DNA from: Reticulitermes speratus
Lineage: Eukaryota; Arthropoda; Insecta; Blattodea; Rhinotermitidae
Assembly (NCBI GenBank): GCA_021186555.1
Contig: JAJKFL010000013.1
Coordinates: 28,166,743-28,230,742 of the forward strand
Direction of reading: 5' to 3'
DNA: 64,000 nt
The position numbers and the translations under genes are program-made. The notes beneath the pieces are model-generated. The model was given only the letters and a program-made list of their open reading frames with translations, had not been told where the DNA came from and searched no databases. This document shows, piece by piece, positions 1 through 10,400 of the stretch; position 1 is the stretch's first letter, and every line of letters begins with the position of its first letter.

Positions 1-470
1 AGCGAGTAGCTGATATTTCGATTATGCCGAAAGCAACCTTCCTCGCCGACAGTACTCTGTAGTGGTTACGCATTGCCCTACCGGCCTGCAACGTATGCCT
101 GCATTTCCATATCAGTCTCGTATCTCACAAGTCCACACATACAGTATATCCTGACGCCCTGTGGTGAATATGTGTTCAGAGGTAAAATCTAGACTACAAA
201 TTTGAAATATTTAATTAATATGGCGCTAACATACGGCAAGGTGACAGAAAGCGACCAAACCATTCAGAAATCTAAAAATTAATTATATAAAATCTTCTCT
301 AGGGAGGGTTCATGTTTTAAATTAAATTCTAAATGAATCCACACTTTCCAGTCAGTAAAAAAAAACTTTTCTCATGTGTTCTGGTCAAGTAACTAACTGA
401 TTTGAACAGAATCTTTCAGAAGCTGATAGTCGCTCCTGTTTCAATATTTTCCATACATTTACAGAAAAAC
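1..470. other. Unassigned intergenic DNA
   Basis: AT-rich sequence with no frame, repeat or RNA that I recognise. Confidence 0.5.
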
Positions 471-479
471 CAAATCCTA

Positions 480-760
480 CATCATTCATATCCATTTTAA
501 TATTATCATCTCCAATCTGCGTTTAGGTATCCTAAATGGTTTCCACCTTGAATTTTTCCGACCACAAGTCTGTACTAATTTCTTATCACTTGCATGCCTG
601 CTACATTTTTCGACCATCCCTTTGATGTGATCAATCTGATAACATTACGTGCAACGTACAGGTTACATAGCTTCTTATTCCGCAGTTCACCCCATCGCCC
701 CCTCACACTATCCTCAGCACTTCGTTCGTAATTACACTTCACCTCAAAATGACACACCAA
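480..760 (-). pseudogene. Decayed 3' end of an RTE-like LINE (reverse transcriptase C-terminus)
   Basis: Read on the minus strand, the frame ending at 575 contains a segment resembling the post-catalytic region of RTE-type reverse transcriptases (pattern VRGRWGELRNKKLCNLY followed by a VAGM-like block). After a frame change, DDNIKMDMNDVGFG follows at about 515-475. That second block is the same one seen in the remnants near 17.2, 30.1 and 50.5 kb, where it reads WEDNIKMD. The piece holds no catalytic YADD motif, only the C-terminal part, and it is frameshifted, so it is a dead 5'-truncated copy. The family assignment rests on pattern resemblance and agreement between the copies in this window. 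Confidence 0.55.
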
Positions 761-880
761 GTAAATTCCATAGTACGTTTGGTCAAAACAACAAATTTTA
801 ATTCCCACACAGCACAACCCGCAGATTTGTTGTACGTAAGCATCTAACTCGGTAAACTTCAAGAAGCTGCACATATACAT

Positions 881-2930
881 CAGCCGTTTTGCTTTCGAAA
901 GACAGAGGTGATTACGTTAATGCGAGGAATTTTCGTCTTGGTGCGTGTACGCCATTGATCCTTTAAGCCATGAAATCACATAATTTTTCACATTAACAGA
1001 TTATTTCATTTAAAGTTTGAGTTAATAAATAGTCAAAGAAGCCTTATATGCGTGTACTATTCCAGTATTGCTATGCACAGAAGAAGACGAGGGCAGTAAC
1101 ATAAACTCACATCAAAGGCAAGAGAGGAGAGTTCCAGAATGTAGGAGTAACATGATGTTACGTTTAGGTTACAGAAGGCCATGTGGTCCAAAATAAAATT
1201 CGCACGACACCGTTCAATGTAAGCCCCCAAGGTGAATGGTGCAGGATATAAAATATGAAGCTAAGGAGGACACATACGACCTACCCGTATTTTGTTCCTT
1301 TCATGCGCTCCGTGCCAAGAAGGTATAAAAATCGAGACTTGATGACAGAGGCGAATGGAAAATAAATCCGGTATAGAGGCGTGAGACTGCACAAGAGTCA
1401 GCCGCATTACGTGCTACTGACGTAGATAGAGCTATTCTACAGTCTTAACACTGCCTCAATCTTCAGTCCAATACAATTACAATAAACACAATTCGTACTC
1501 ACGTTCTCAACAAAATTTCACCCACTAATCGTTCCAGCCTTTTCTAAAGGTACTGACTGACATCGAGGCTCAAGTCTTACAGTCCCTACAGGCTGTTCCT
1601 TTGCTTTGCCATCTGCATGATTACAGGAGATTATATGATAAATCCGTCTACAGTATGCTAGTCGGTGTCTCTATAATGCATCTACAAAGGTGCCTTACGG
1701 AGAAATGGCGGTGAAAATAACTTTAAGGAAAGGTTGGCATTTAATACCTAACCCTGCAGAATGTTACAATTCATAAACCGAAGTCCTGGAAAAAAAAATA
1801 AAGAGTCTGTAAATAAAAGTCTAACAAAGTCAACCAGCAATCAGATTCAAGCAACCTTTAAAATTGCAGTTATTTCCTTATTTATAGCAGATACGGAAAA
1901 CTATGATAAAGTCAAACCTATTTTAAGTTACATCAAATTGAAAAATTATGTTATATAAATTTGGAGCCTTCACATTAGGGTCTATACTTAGTCCGATGCC
2001 ACAGTTCCAGACAGGGATTCAGAACAGAATTCAGTAGTCTACTGATTCCTGCAAATAACTAAAAACAAAACGTTGAAGCTATATCAACTAAGTGATCACC
2101 TTACATCACCATGAATAACCACAAGCAAGTATGCTTGGCGTTACCGGACAAAATAATGCTTCTTTCCTGCTCCTTTGAAAACTTGGCATCAAAAGTTTCG
2201 CTCGTTGTCCATGCTGGCGTTACTGAACAGGCCAACAAACGTTTTGCATCCGCATTGTGAAGACACAATTTCTCACAACACTTTTACATACTAATGCACA
2301 ACACTTTACTTATAAAACATCCACTCAGTTGATAATTTGTTTAGAGTGTACAATAATTGTAAAGTTGAAATTCAATTACAGTTGTTATTTTAAGTTAAAT
2401 TAATTAAGTTGTTAAAAGAAATAGTATGCATATCACTCTTGCGGCTGAACACCGGAGTGTAATTTAGTATTCATACACTAAACGGTTATATTAAAGGGAC
2501 ACTAAAACAAAATATAAATTATAACATTAATCTGTAATACGTAACACCTTATCACTTTCTGCTGATTTACAACTTTAATGAATCCAACTGTCCTGAAAGA
2601 GAAGTGCACGTGCTGTACCATGTCCGGCTGGCTTCATTCGGCACAGCAGTACCGTTAATAATGGTACAGACAGTAAGAATAAATTCGGCTGAGTGAAAAG
2701 TGTTGCTAGAAGTCGTGGATCCGATCCTACACTCCCATTACTAATACTGTGCCACACCACATACGAAGGGCAGAACGTTGGATTTCTGGCAACAGCACTA
2801 ATTGTAAGAGAAAGCACAAGCTTACGATAGTAGACATAACAAAACCGACGTTCAAAGTTCGTGTTCGCAGGTGGGCACTCTCCGAACATACTTCATCACA
2901 GGGCAGTTATTTCAGGTCTAACGGTACCAG
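881..2930. other. Unassigned intergenic DNA
   Basis: No recognisable gene. A 65-codon open frame at 1761-1958 (+) is lysine/isoleucine-rich with no motif and looks like chance. A GGTATAAAAA string at about 1320 resembles a TATA box but has no coding sequence behind it. Confidence 0.5.
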
Positions 2931-2941
2931 TTAGGTTAGTA

Positions 2942-3227
2942 AAAAGGTTCACCCTAGAACAGGCCATGAAGACCCAGAGAGGGAGTAGAGGTATAGCTCT
3001 ACCCTTGATTTAACCTCGGCGCTAAATGGCTGTGGGAGGTCAACGCCAGGTCTCGGCTGCTTTGTCCCCGGGGAAGAGACCCGGTACCCATTGTACTGGA
3101 GGCTGGGTGGGCCCCAGGATCGGTCTGGAAGGGTGCAGAAAATATCGCCCCCACTGCGATTCGATCCCCGGACTGTCCAGCCCATAGCAAGTCACTATAC
3201 TGATTACACTATTCAGGCCCACACCAC
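2942..3227 (-). mobile_element. tRNA-headed SINE, family B, with target-site duplication
   Basis: On the minus strand the copy starts with a tRNA-like promoter region whose B-box reads GGGGATCGAATCG (about 3170-3155). It then runs through a body with CCCACCCAGCCTCC and GGTACCGGGTCTCTTCCCC. It ends near the string CTTCATGGCC. The body recurs near 8.4, 44.1, 51.1 and 56.5 kb. It is flanked by an 11-bp direct repeat with one mismatch (TTAGGTTAGTA at 2931-2941; TTAGGGTAGTA at 3228-3238), as expected for LINE-mediated retrotransposition. Open frames of 63-87 codons on this strand are fortuitous. Confidence 0.7.
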
Positions 3228-3238
3228 TTAGGGTAGTA

Positions 3239-5060
3239 GGACGAAAAAATATGTTATTATTTCGTGGGTGACTTTTTTGCCTTAGAGGTAGACGGAGAGG
3301 CATTGTGTCGTGGCTACGTGACGTAGTCGATGTTCCACGTCACCAAACTGGTTTTTCTTCGTCATCCACTACCTTACCTCCCCTCTCCCAATTTCCGGTC
3401 TTATTATCCTACGAGTACCTGAGCTCGTGAGTCGAGTGTGAATAGTCAGTCAGTCTGCTAGGAGGTGTTGAATGGAGCAACACTATAAAATTTTGTTCCG
3501 GCCTTGTTCATCAAAATTACGTTTCAATTTTCTCCGAAGCACTTCCAGTACGATTCTGTGTTTTCTGTGTTTTGGGTACTAGATCCTGATGTTGCTCAGA
3601 AGGTAATTTGTGTTGCTGTGTGGGTCACACGATGAGCGGAGTGGTGTAGTGTCATTCACGGAGGGCGAGCAAAGGTCATTTTCCTGTTGGTGTTTTTGTT
3701 AGTTATTAAATTTGAGATTGTTGAATTCTGTATATTTTATTTACTTGTGCTACCCGACCGCTTCCACCCTTTGAAATATCTTGAACAAGGGGGTGGTGCA
3801 GCATAATGCGTTAATTTCCATTACGCCAACATGCTAAATCGAACATAAATGTTCAGCCTACACAGGAACACTCTTGCGAAGTCCAAAGTTCACTGCAAGC
3901 AACTCTCCGAATACTCGCACACTTTCGCTGATAAAGAATTAAAGTCACATTGAAGCGAACAGCTTTTCTGGCTTGCAGAAGAACGAGGGCAGCCGGTCGG
4001 CCAGCGTGCTGGCAGCCATCCACCAGTGCGTTGTCACTCTCAAGGGTATAGAACGAATACACCCGTACTGTGCACTTCGGCTGCGTCTTCATTCCCAGAG
4101 GTACCTTCTGTGTACACGACGGAACAGAGCTCAAGGGACATCATTACTCAGGTTCGTACTTGCTGAGAAATAACAACAAGATCTCTCTGATTTCAGGTCT
4201 TGTCCTTTCCGTTTTCGAACCTGGCCGCTGGCTTCGACTTTTTCCTTCGCCTTCAAATCTCCGACAAAAACGCCGGATGTTAGCTTACTTCATTAAGTTC
4301 TCTCATATCCTAGGCAGTTACATCAAAGCACAAAGCCCTGCATTTCATTTGACAATATTAAGTTCAACGCCGCCATATTATAGTCTTCGAAATTGTAATT
4401 CATAATTCTTTTTCTCTGAGCTTGAACGAGAATTCTGCAACAGAGGCCAAAAAAGGGTTCAGAAATAAACTTGCAGTATCTTAATTATTTTCTGTTCTGT
4501 TGTCTAAGCACAAGTTCTTTAAAAAAGATTTCCGGGTTCGAATTCGATCTTGGGATTTACCGAATGAGCTACTATGTAGACGTTATGCAGACAAGTGTTA
4601 CCGTCATCAGGCTAGAGCGGCATCGTCTGTAAGTGTCGCCCTGAAATGATTCTTTGAGGGAGCACACAGCTTATTACGTCTGACGAAATTAGCTCAAGCC
4701 TTTGGCGTACTTTGGCGTTAACAGTGCTTTTACTTTAAAGACACAACTTAAACTGGCTTAGTTACATATCGAAAGAAAGGATAATTGTGAATGTTTAATT
4801 GGGAAGGATGTAAAGAAAGTGGGCATTGTCTGTATGACGTACTATATAGGCATATGTCTGAAAGAGCTGAATAAAGCAACGAAATACATGTGCATCAGTC
4901 AGAATGATCAGTTACCTCGAGAGCAACAACAGATCCTGTGTTCGGCCGCATAAAACTGCCACACACTCGGCGGTTTTGAAGTTCAGAGCTTAGTACATTT
5001 CACAGGAACCAAAGGTACGTTCGCCGTCAGCTACTGGGCGCCAGTGGAAAGCTGCAGTGT
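3239..5060. other. Unassigned intergenic DNA
   Basis: No gene recognised. Overlapping open frames at 3853-4405 (66-111 codons) on both strands lack any motif. A B-box-like GGGTTCGAATTCGATC at about 4536 could be a SINE scrap, but no A-box sits at the right distance. Confidence 0.45.
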
Positions 5061-5084
5061 CAGTTCCTGCGACATTGTGACGGA

Positions 5085-5190
5085 GAGGACCAAGGATATT
5101 TGGAAGAAGACAAATTCAACTTCCAGCAGGACAATGATGCCCCACGTTTTGCTGGCGCAATGCTGGAAACCAAAGACTACTGCCTTAGAA
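5085..5190 (+). pseudogene. Tc1-like transposase remnant (second catalytic Asp region)
   Basis: The plus-strand frame reads GYLEEDKFNFQQDNDAPRFA around 5095-5155. This resembles the FQQDNDPKHT block of Tc1-type DDE transposases, which holds the second catalytic aspartate. Only about 30 residues are recognisable. Neither the DNA-binding domain nor the third catalytic residue is found nearby, and no terminal inverted repeat is obvious. It is a fossil scrap, and chance resemblance cannot be excluded. Confidence 0.4.
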
Positions 5191-5347
5191 TTCACTGTCA
5201 CGTTCAAATTCCACTTCTGACTACAAACCATTAAATCACAAATGGATAAACATAAGTAAATTTCACATTATATTCACCGTGCATTTTGTCTTTAAGTAAC
5301 AGCTTTATTTTTACCAACACATGCACTACAATTATGTCGTATTTTAC

Positions 5348-5392
5348 TCCCCTACATATGCTTCGACTATTTATTAGTCATCATCAGGGGGA
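5348..5392 (-). ncRNA. Hammerhead ribozyme motif, type I, minus strand (one core change)
   Basis: On the minus strand: CUGAUGA (5387 down to 5381), one extra U, helix II GACUA/UAGUC, then GAAG instead of GAAA (5364-5361), helix III with GUA, and GGGG (5352-5349) pairing with CCCC (5391-5388) as helix I. The A-to-G change at position 15.1 turns the A-U pair beside the cleavage triplet into G-U, so activity may be reduced. Confidence 0.55.
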
Positions 5393-5407
5393 TCATATAT
5401 AATTTGA

Positions 5408-5452
5408 TCCCTCTGATGATGACTAATAAATAGTCGAAACATACGTAGGGGA
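5408..5452 (+). ncRNA. Hammerhead ribozyme motif, type I, plus strand
   Basis: CUGAUGA at 5413-5419, an extra U at 5420, helix II GACUA (5421-5425)/UAGUC (5431-5435) with an AUAAA loop, and GAAA at 5436-5439. A two-pair helix III follows, then GUA (5445-5447), after which cleavage is predicted. Helix I is five pairs, UCCCU (5408-5412) with GGGGA (5448-5452), one of them G-U. All catalytic-core residues (C3, G5, A6, G8, A9, G12, A13, A14) are in place. The single inserted U between A9 and helix II departs from the textbook core. Confidence 0.65.
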
Positions 5453-5516
5453 GTAAAATACGACATAATTGCAGTGCATGTATTGGTAAAAATAAAGCTA
5501 TTACATAAGTAAATTT

Positions 5517-6150
5517 TCTGTAACACAAATTAATGCTTATAAGAACATGAATGATTTTAGTGATGAAGAAACAGAGTACCAGTTTGAGGAATAAAATAAA
5601 TCTACTCATACTTTACATATAAAGACTAAATTCGTAACTCACACAGAACACAGTAGGTTCATATTTTATAAGGAAATAGTGGCTCCTTATTGTAAGACTC
5701 ACGCGGCACAGATCAACGCAGAGTGTGGACAAAACGCAGAGTTTTCGGCGTTAACAAGTTCTAAAGCAAGGGACATGTATAATTAACTTTCATCTCTTTT
5801 TATTTAAACAAAGCAGATTTTCCTAAGCTGTGTCGGTTAAAACGAAACTAACAATATAAAAATATTGCAACCAAACTGAAATGATAAACAAATAAAAATG
5901 GGGAAATAAGTTGCAGTATTTTATATTGGATAGGTGAAAGTTCGTTAAAACTAAAGCAAGCAATGTAACGCAACTCAAAAGAAAATATACGGTACACGGT
6001 AAGGAATGAAGTGCATATAAGAAAAACATTTTAACACATTCCACTCATTTGGTGTCTGCGAAATTTTCTGATTTCTGTTAGAGGAGATATCTCTGTACTC
6101 AAAAGCATCCAGACCGACTCTGGGACCCACTCAGCCTCTATGAAACTAAA
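5517..6150. other. Unassigned intergenic DNA
   Basis: AT-rich. The open frame at 5823-6044 (-) is a run of hydrophobic codons from A/T-rich sequence with no recognisable domain. Confidence 0.45.
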
Positions 6151-6154
6151 AGAG

Positions 6155-6400
6155 CGGAAATAACGAGAGGCTGGAGACAACAGTCAGATGGCGAACCGCA
6201 CAATTTGCAGTCTTCACCAAATATTATGTTTATCACACAAAGGACGACGAGATATGTGGAGTATGTAGCAGGACGCAGATACAATGTGTGCGAAAAGCTG
6301 AGGTTAAGAGACCACTTGGGAAAACTACTTAGGGCAGAAGACAACGTTAAAATTCGCCTTGAATGAATGGAGTGTGATGGTGTACCTGGTGCAATAGAAG
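6155..6400 (+). pseudogene. Decayed RTE-like LINE 3' end
   Basis: Reading across two frames on the plus strand gives SSPNIMFITQRTTRYVEYVA (6216-6275) and then LRDHLGKLLRAEDNVKIRLE (about 6304-6362), followed by a TGA. This parallels the C-terminal tail of the other RTE remnants here (SPNII ... GHVARM ... GKR-LGR ... WEDNIKMDL). The copy is truncated at its 5' side, frameshifted and non-functional. Confidence 0.5.
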
Positions 6401-6404
6401 GCGC

Positions 6405-8411
6405 AGTTGCAGACTCCATTCAAGATAATAAGATTAATGAAACTTCATCTTCATTTAAAAGGCGAAGAACTGATTGACTAACTGTGCGATAAATGCCTTC
6501 TAGAGAAAGATTTTGCCACAAGGAGTTCAGGGAAAGTTAGGATGCTTGAAGCGTGCTTAATCCTACCCTCATCATTTTACGATATTACTGTACATATCAA
6601 TCATAATGAATAAGGTGCGCCCATATCAACTTCAACACCATGCACTCAGTTTCAGTCTTCCATTCGAACCAATCACGAAGTGAACAGGCTTCATCGCAGC
6701 AGCTGTACCTTCTCTCACGAAAATGGACCGTAATGTAGAAGTCAGTCGTGAATGAGGGAATGGCGGATCCAGAGAGACAGCTTTTAAGTGGGCTAAATCG
6801 ATAGGCCTATATGTACTGGTTGTAGTGTGGGGAAGAAATATGCAGCCTTATACATAGCCCGTAAACCTGCCTAAGGAACGCTAACATAGAGGATATAAAA
6901 TGCGTAAGCTTGAATGTAGTGTAATATAGTGAATAATTAATCCGTAAGAACAAGTGTACTTAAACAAGTACGCGGTTCCTTTTATTTAAGGTATGAGAGA
7001 CACCAGGATGTTAGTAAGAAAACAAAGTATAATTTTGTGAAAGTACAAAACTCGCACTACTAGGGAAATTTCAAAAGCAAACACTTCTTAAACTCGAGAA
7101 TATTATTTATATCCTTGCTTACATATTGATCCGAATTTCAGATATTAGTTAAAGAGCAAACGAAAAGAATTAAGATGATGTAAATTACTTCCTTCACCGC
7201 GATCCCGGGACTCAGCGAAACATTGTATAGGGCATATTGAAGTTTTTAGAGAACTGGAAATACCATAAATTAATAGCGTAGTAAAGAAACCGTAAAAAAA
7301 GAAATATCTGGAATATTTGGAAAAGGTGCTTACAAACTGCATCCCGAAAATGCTATATCAATAAGAAGCGAAAGACAGAAGTAGCAAGAGAGACAAAGAT
7401 TTTAATGTCATAACGCGAACTGTCTAATGCTGATGATACTCGTAGTAATAGTTTCAGTAACCATGTACGTAACTGCCAATATTCTCGATCACCGTTTTAA
7501 TTTATATATAATCATCACAACACAGACTGATGATGAGAATGTCTATCACCAAGAGCCTTGGAAAAACAAACCTGACATTTTATATCGTTAAGTACTTGAC
7601 CGATAAAGTCTTGCTTACTTATGAAGATATAAATCTTAAAGAAAGAGAGTCGGCAGTGTCTTCATCTTGTTCATATCATTTAAGGTATTAGCATAGTATT
7701 TGTTATTGAGTAATATATTCCTAATTATTAACATTTCTTTTTAATTTTATGTTTTAATAAGAAGTACGTCTTCAATCTGTTGCAGAAATATTTAACTGCA
7801 GCTAACTTATGCTCTGGTAGGTGACAAGATTTAGTGGATGTAATACACTATGTCGTTGTTGGCAATTTATGAAGATACCAGCTGTATATTGGCGAGTTTT
7901 AAAAATTACTGGCAATTCTTTATTGCTCATACACCAAAATATAATTACAACGACACGCTCGCCCATTTCTTTCCGTGTTTTCCAGAATTTGTTCAGAAGC
8001 CAGACGCCTCAAACTAGGTACAACAGAAACGTTCAGAATCGGTTGGCTTAATCCCGCGACGCCATTTCAGTTATGGAATTTACAGAGTTTCGTGGAAGCT
8101 GGCACATTACATTGATCGGATACTGCAATCAATGGGCAACTGGCAGCGATGCTGCATGGCGTTAGAAGCAGGATCACACAATTCGGGTACATAAATTACA
8201 CCAAAGGAGATATGAGCAAGAATCATAATTCTCTTACGGGGCGGAATGAAGTGACACTGATGCTACTTGCCGTACTGTCCTGAATGACGTATGGTAAAGA
8301 TTATTTGAAAATGTGATACTTTTTTAGGTCTACTGATGAATAATACAGGTAAAGTTGCCACTGTCATTGCCACGAAGACATATAGGACAGCAGACGTCTA
8401 GCTCCACTTAT
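6405..8411. other. Unassigned intergenic DNA
   Basis: No gene recognised. Short open frames (7145-7342 -, 7821-8051 +) lack motifs. A CTGATGATGAGAAT string at about 7528 resembles half a hammerhead core but has no helix II or GAAA partner. Confidence 0.45.
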
Positions 8412-8535
8412 TATTATCCTCGGCATTAAATGAAGGTAAGTGGTCAACCTCACGCGTCGGCCGCTTTACACCTGGGATATAGCACCGGCACCCATCGAAC
8501 AGGAAAGTCGGCGGGTTCCAGAGACGGCCTGAACG
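8412..8535 (-). mobile_element. SINE family B remnant
   Basis: The sequence reads CCTCGGCATTAAATG, then GGTCAACCTC, CGGCCGCTTTACACC and GGCACCCATCGA, in the same order as the body of the copy at 2.94-3.23 kb (CCTCGGCGCTAAATG, GGTCAACGCC, CGGCTGCTTTGTCCC, GGTACCCATTGT). Both ends are lost and no target-site duplication is visible. Confidence 0.5.
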
Positions 8536-9489
8536 TGGAAGTTTTGCAGGAGAGACATCACTTGCCGCTGCTGGGATTGAAAAGTAAAGCAACAGAGAGA
8601 CAGCTGTTGGACATACAGGACATTCTTAGGTTCACGGCTTCATGACGATAACTGGTAAAATGCGGCGCTAGGCATGTGAAATAGGATACAGTGATAGATA
8701 GTACAGACTCTGTGTTGCATACTGCCGGTAAGTGAACAGTTACTACCACGCCGAAGGTGCGAGGCTATCACATTACTTACATGAAAGACAATTTTAACGT
8801 TACCATAATCTGCACTAAACTCTCTTAAGACCGAACTCCATCTAAATTATACACAAATAGTCATTTCCTACCTCACAGAGAACAAATTCCACGTCCGATA
8901 CAAAGGTCTGTTGTTTGATATGCTGTGCGTTTTGTGAGACTCATAAGAAACAAGCACACTGTTTGGGTAAAATGCAGTTTTTAAATGTTACAGCAGGTGG
9001 TATTTATAGTTACCATTAGACTTTAAACGGTTGAATAAACTGTTCATCCCCAAACGAATATACTACCTCCACCATCAATATCACCATTATTTTTACGACT
9101 CACAATTGTGATAAATGACGTAAAAGAGTAAGACATTGTGACACGATAAGGGTTTCAGCTGACCAACCAACAGCTGCACACGAGTCAAGCAAGTGAACGC
9201 ATGAACTAAGGTGCGTTGCATTACTGAACCGTCAATTTCTCTGATCTAAATTTGTTACCAACATATTATTTGTAAGACTGGAAGTTAGCGCATTTGTAAA
9301 GTAGGCCTTATAAATTGTACCACGATTTACCTTTATACTTCTTAAAAAGTATACTATATTTTTATAACATAAGACACGAGCAATCAGAAAACATTTTATA
9401 TCAAATTTTTTCATAATCATTCGACGTTGAGAAACTGTATCAAGAAAAAATTTGAGCTTGGGAAAAAAAAGGTAGACACATTTACCAAC
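8536..9489. other. Unassigned intergenic DNA
   Basis: Nothing recognised. Short ORFs on both strands are compatible with chance. Confidence 0.45.
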
Positions 9490-9571
9490 AGAAGAGTTTC
9501 AAATACTGTTTTACACCAACCAAATGCACTATTTATGTAAGAATAATAAAATATTCTATAAAATATCTAAA

Positions 9572-9617
9572 ACCCCTACACGTGTTTCAGCTTATCGATA
9601 AGCCATCCTCAGGGAGT
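9572..9617 (-). ncRNA. Hammerhead ribozyme motif, type I, minus strand
   Basis: On the minus strand: helix I ACUCC (9617-9613), CUGAGGA (9612-9606), extra U (9605), a strong helix II hairpin GGCUUAU/AUAAGCU with a CG loop, GAAA (9588-9585), a three-pair helix III ending in GUA (9579-9577), then GGGGU (9576-9572) completing a five-pair helix I. All core residues are intact. Confidence 0.65.
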
Positions 9618-9672
9618 GTCATAACTGCTTGTATATAAAATACCCTATAAAATAAAATAATAAAATAAATAG

Positions 9673-9714
9673 CCCTGAGGATGGCTTATCGATAAGCTGA
9701 AACAACTGTAGGGG
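9673..9714 (+). ncRNA. Hammerhead ribozyme motif, type I, plus strand (short helix I)
   Basis: CUGAGGA at 9675-9681, extra U 9682, helix II 9683-9698 (GGCUUAU/AUAAGCU), GAAA 9699-9702, helix III of three pairs, GUA 9708-9710, GGGG 9711-9714. Helix I has only two clear pairs (CC 9673-9674 with GG 9711-9712), so this copy may be weak although its core is intact. Confidence 0.55.
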
Positions 9715-10257
9715 TTTTAGATATTTTATAGAATATTTTATTATTCTTACATAAATAGTGCATTTGGTTAGTGTAAAACAGTATTTATATTCAAAAATGC
9801 ACGGTGAAATTAGAATAAAGAAGAGTTTCAATTTAATATGGTATTCAGTTAATTTAGACGGCGCAACAACGAAGGCAGTGAGGCCGAAGAACGGACGTAC
9901 AGAGACAAACTTCCTATTATACGTTAATTTTGTGCACTTCCAGCAACAAATGCGGAGACCATTTTATTTTTCAGTTGCAGATAACACCTTTACGTCATAC
10001 TGCAAATACAATGTTGAGGCGTCTCTCTCGGCTAATCCCCCCCCGTTTTTAAACACAGAATCAATGACGTGTTATTTGAACCAATCCTGGCACCAGAGCT
10101 GACACTTTGTTAATCGCTGTCAACTGAAATTTACAAATGTCACCGAGCGCGTCTCCACTACAATCCACTTTTTTGTCATGCAGCAGTAGGAGAGACTTCT
10201 GAAGTGAGATCCCTGTCTTTATGAAACCTAGGAAGTTCAGAGACTCTCATGGCTGTG

Positions 10258-10400
10258 ACTGTACAGATCACTGTTTTCTAGGATGCGACGCCACGCAGTC
10301 TGCATAACTTACTGCTGCGATCTGCAGGGTAGAAGAATAAGGAATTATTCTATCCTGCACATGGCGGGAAAAGGTTCTTCCGAAATGTCGGCAGATTTTT
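10258..10400. repeat. Family-2 inverted-repeat element (decayed)
   Basis: Contains TTCTAGGATGCGACGCCACG at its left, matching the family pattern TTCTGGGATGTGACG. At the right is TTCTTCCGAAATGTCGGCAG, matching TTCCCGAAACGTCGGTAA. A central hairpin pairs CAGGGTAGAAGAATAA with TTATTCTATCCTG (10324-10361). Relatives occur at 16.05, 19.5, 20.0, 43.6, 57.0 and 59.8 kb. Confidence 0.5.

Larger units (their letters stand above)
5264..5502 (+). mobile_element. Short hairpin retroelement with head-to-head hammerhead ribozymes (copy B)
   Basis: A 239-bp element is bounded by a perfect 14-bp direct repeat, ACATAAGTAAATTT, at 5250-5263 and 5503-5516. Inside it, 5297-5395 and 5405-5504 are near-perfect inverted arms of about 100 bp separated by a 9-nt spacer. 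The outer end CACATTATATTCACCGTGCAT (5264-5283 and on) is shared with the element at 38.2 kb. Each arm carries a hammerhead motif, one per strand. There is no open frame. Target-site duplication plus hammerhead motifs point to a non-autonomous Penelope-like or retrozyme-type element. DNA-transposon ends would be symmetrical, whereas here the outermost 30 bp is present on one side only. Confidence 0.7.
9503..9818 (-). mobile_element. Short hairpin retroelement with head-to-head hammerhead ribozymes (copy C)
   Basis: A 316-bp element is flanked by a perfect 13-bp direct repeat AGAAGAGTTTCAA (9490-9502 and 9819-9831). Inverted arms of 114 bp (9501-9614 and 9673-9786) are nearly identical and separated by a 58-bp AT-rich spacer. 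The one-sided terminal segment ATGCACGGTGAA (9797-9808) is the reverse complement of the left end of copies A and B, so this copy is inserted in the opposite orientation. Each arm carries a hammerhead motif. There is no coding capacity. Confidence 0.68.

Noticed and set aside
7525-7570. CTGATGATGAGAATG as a hammerhead core
   Set aside because: No GAAA in position and no pairing stems.
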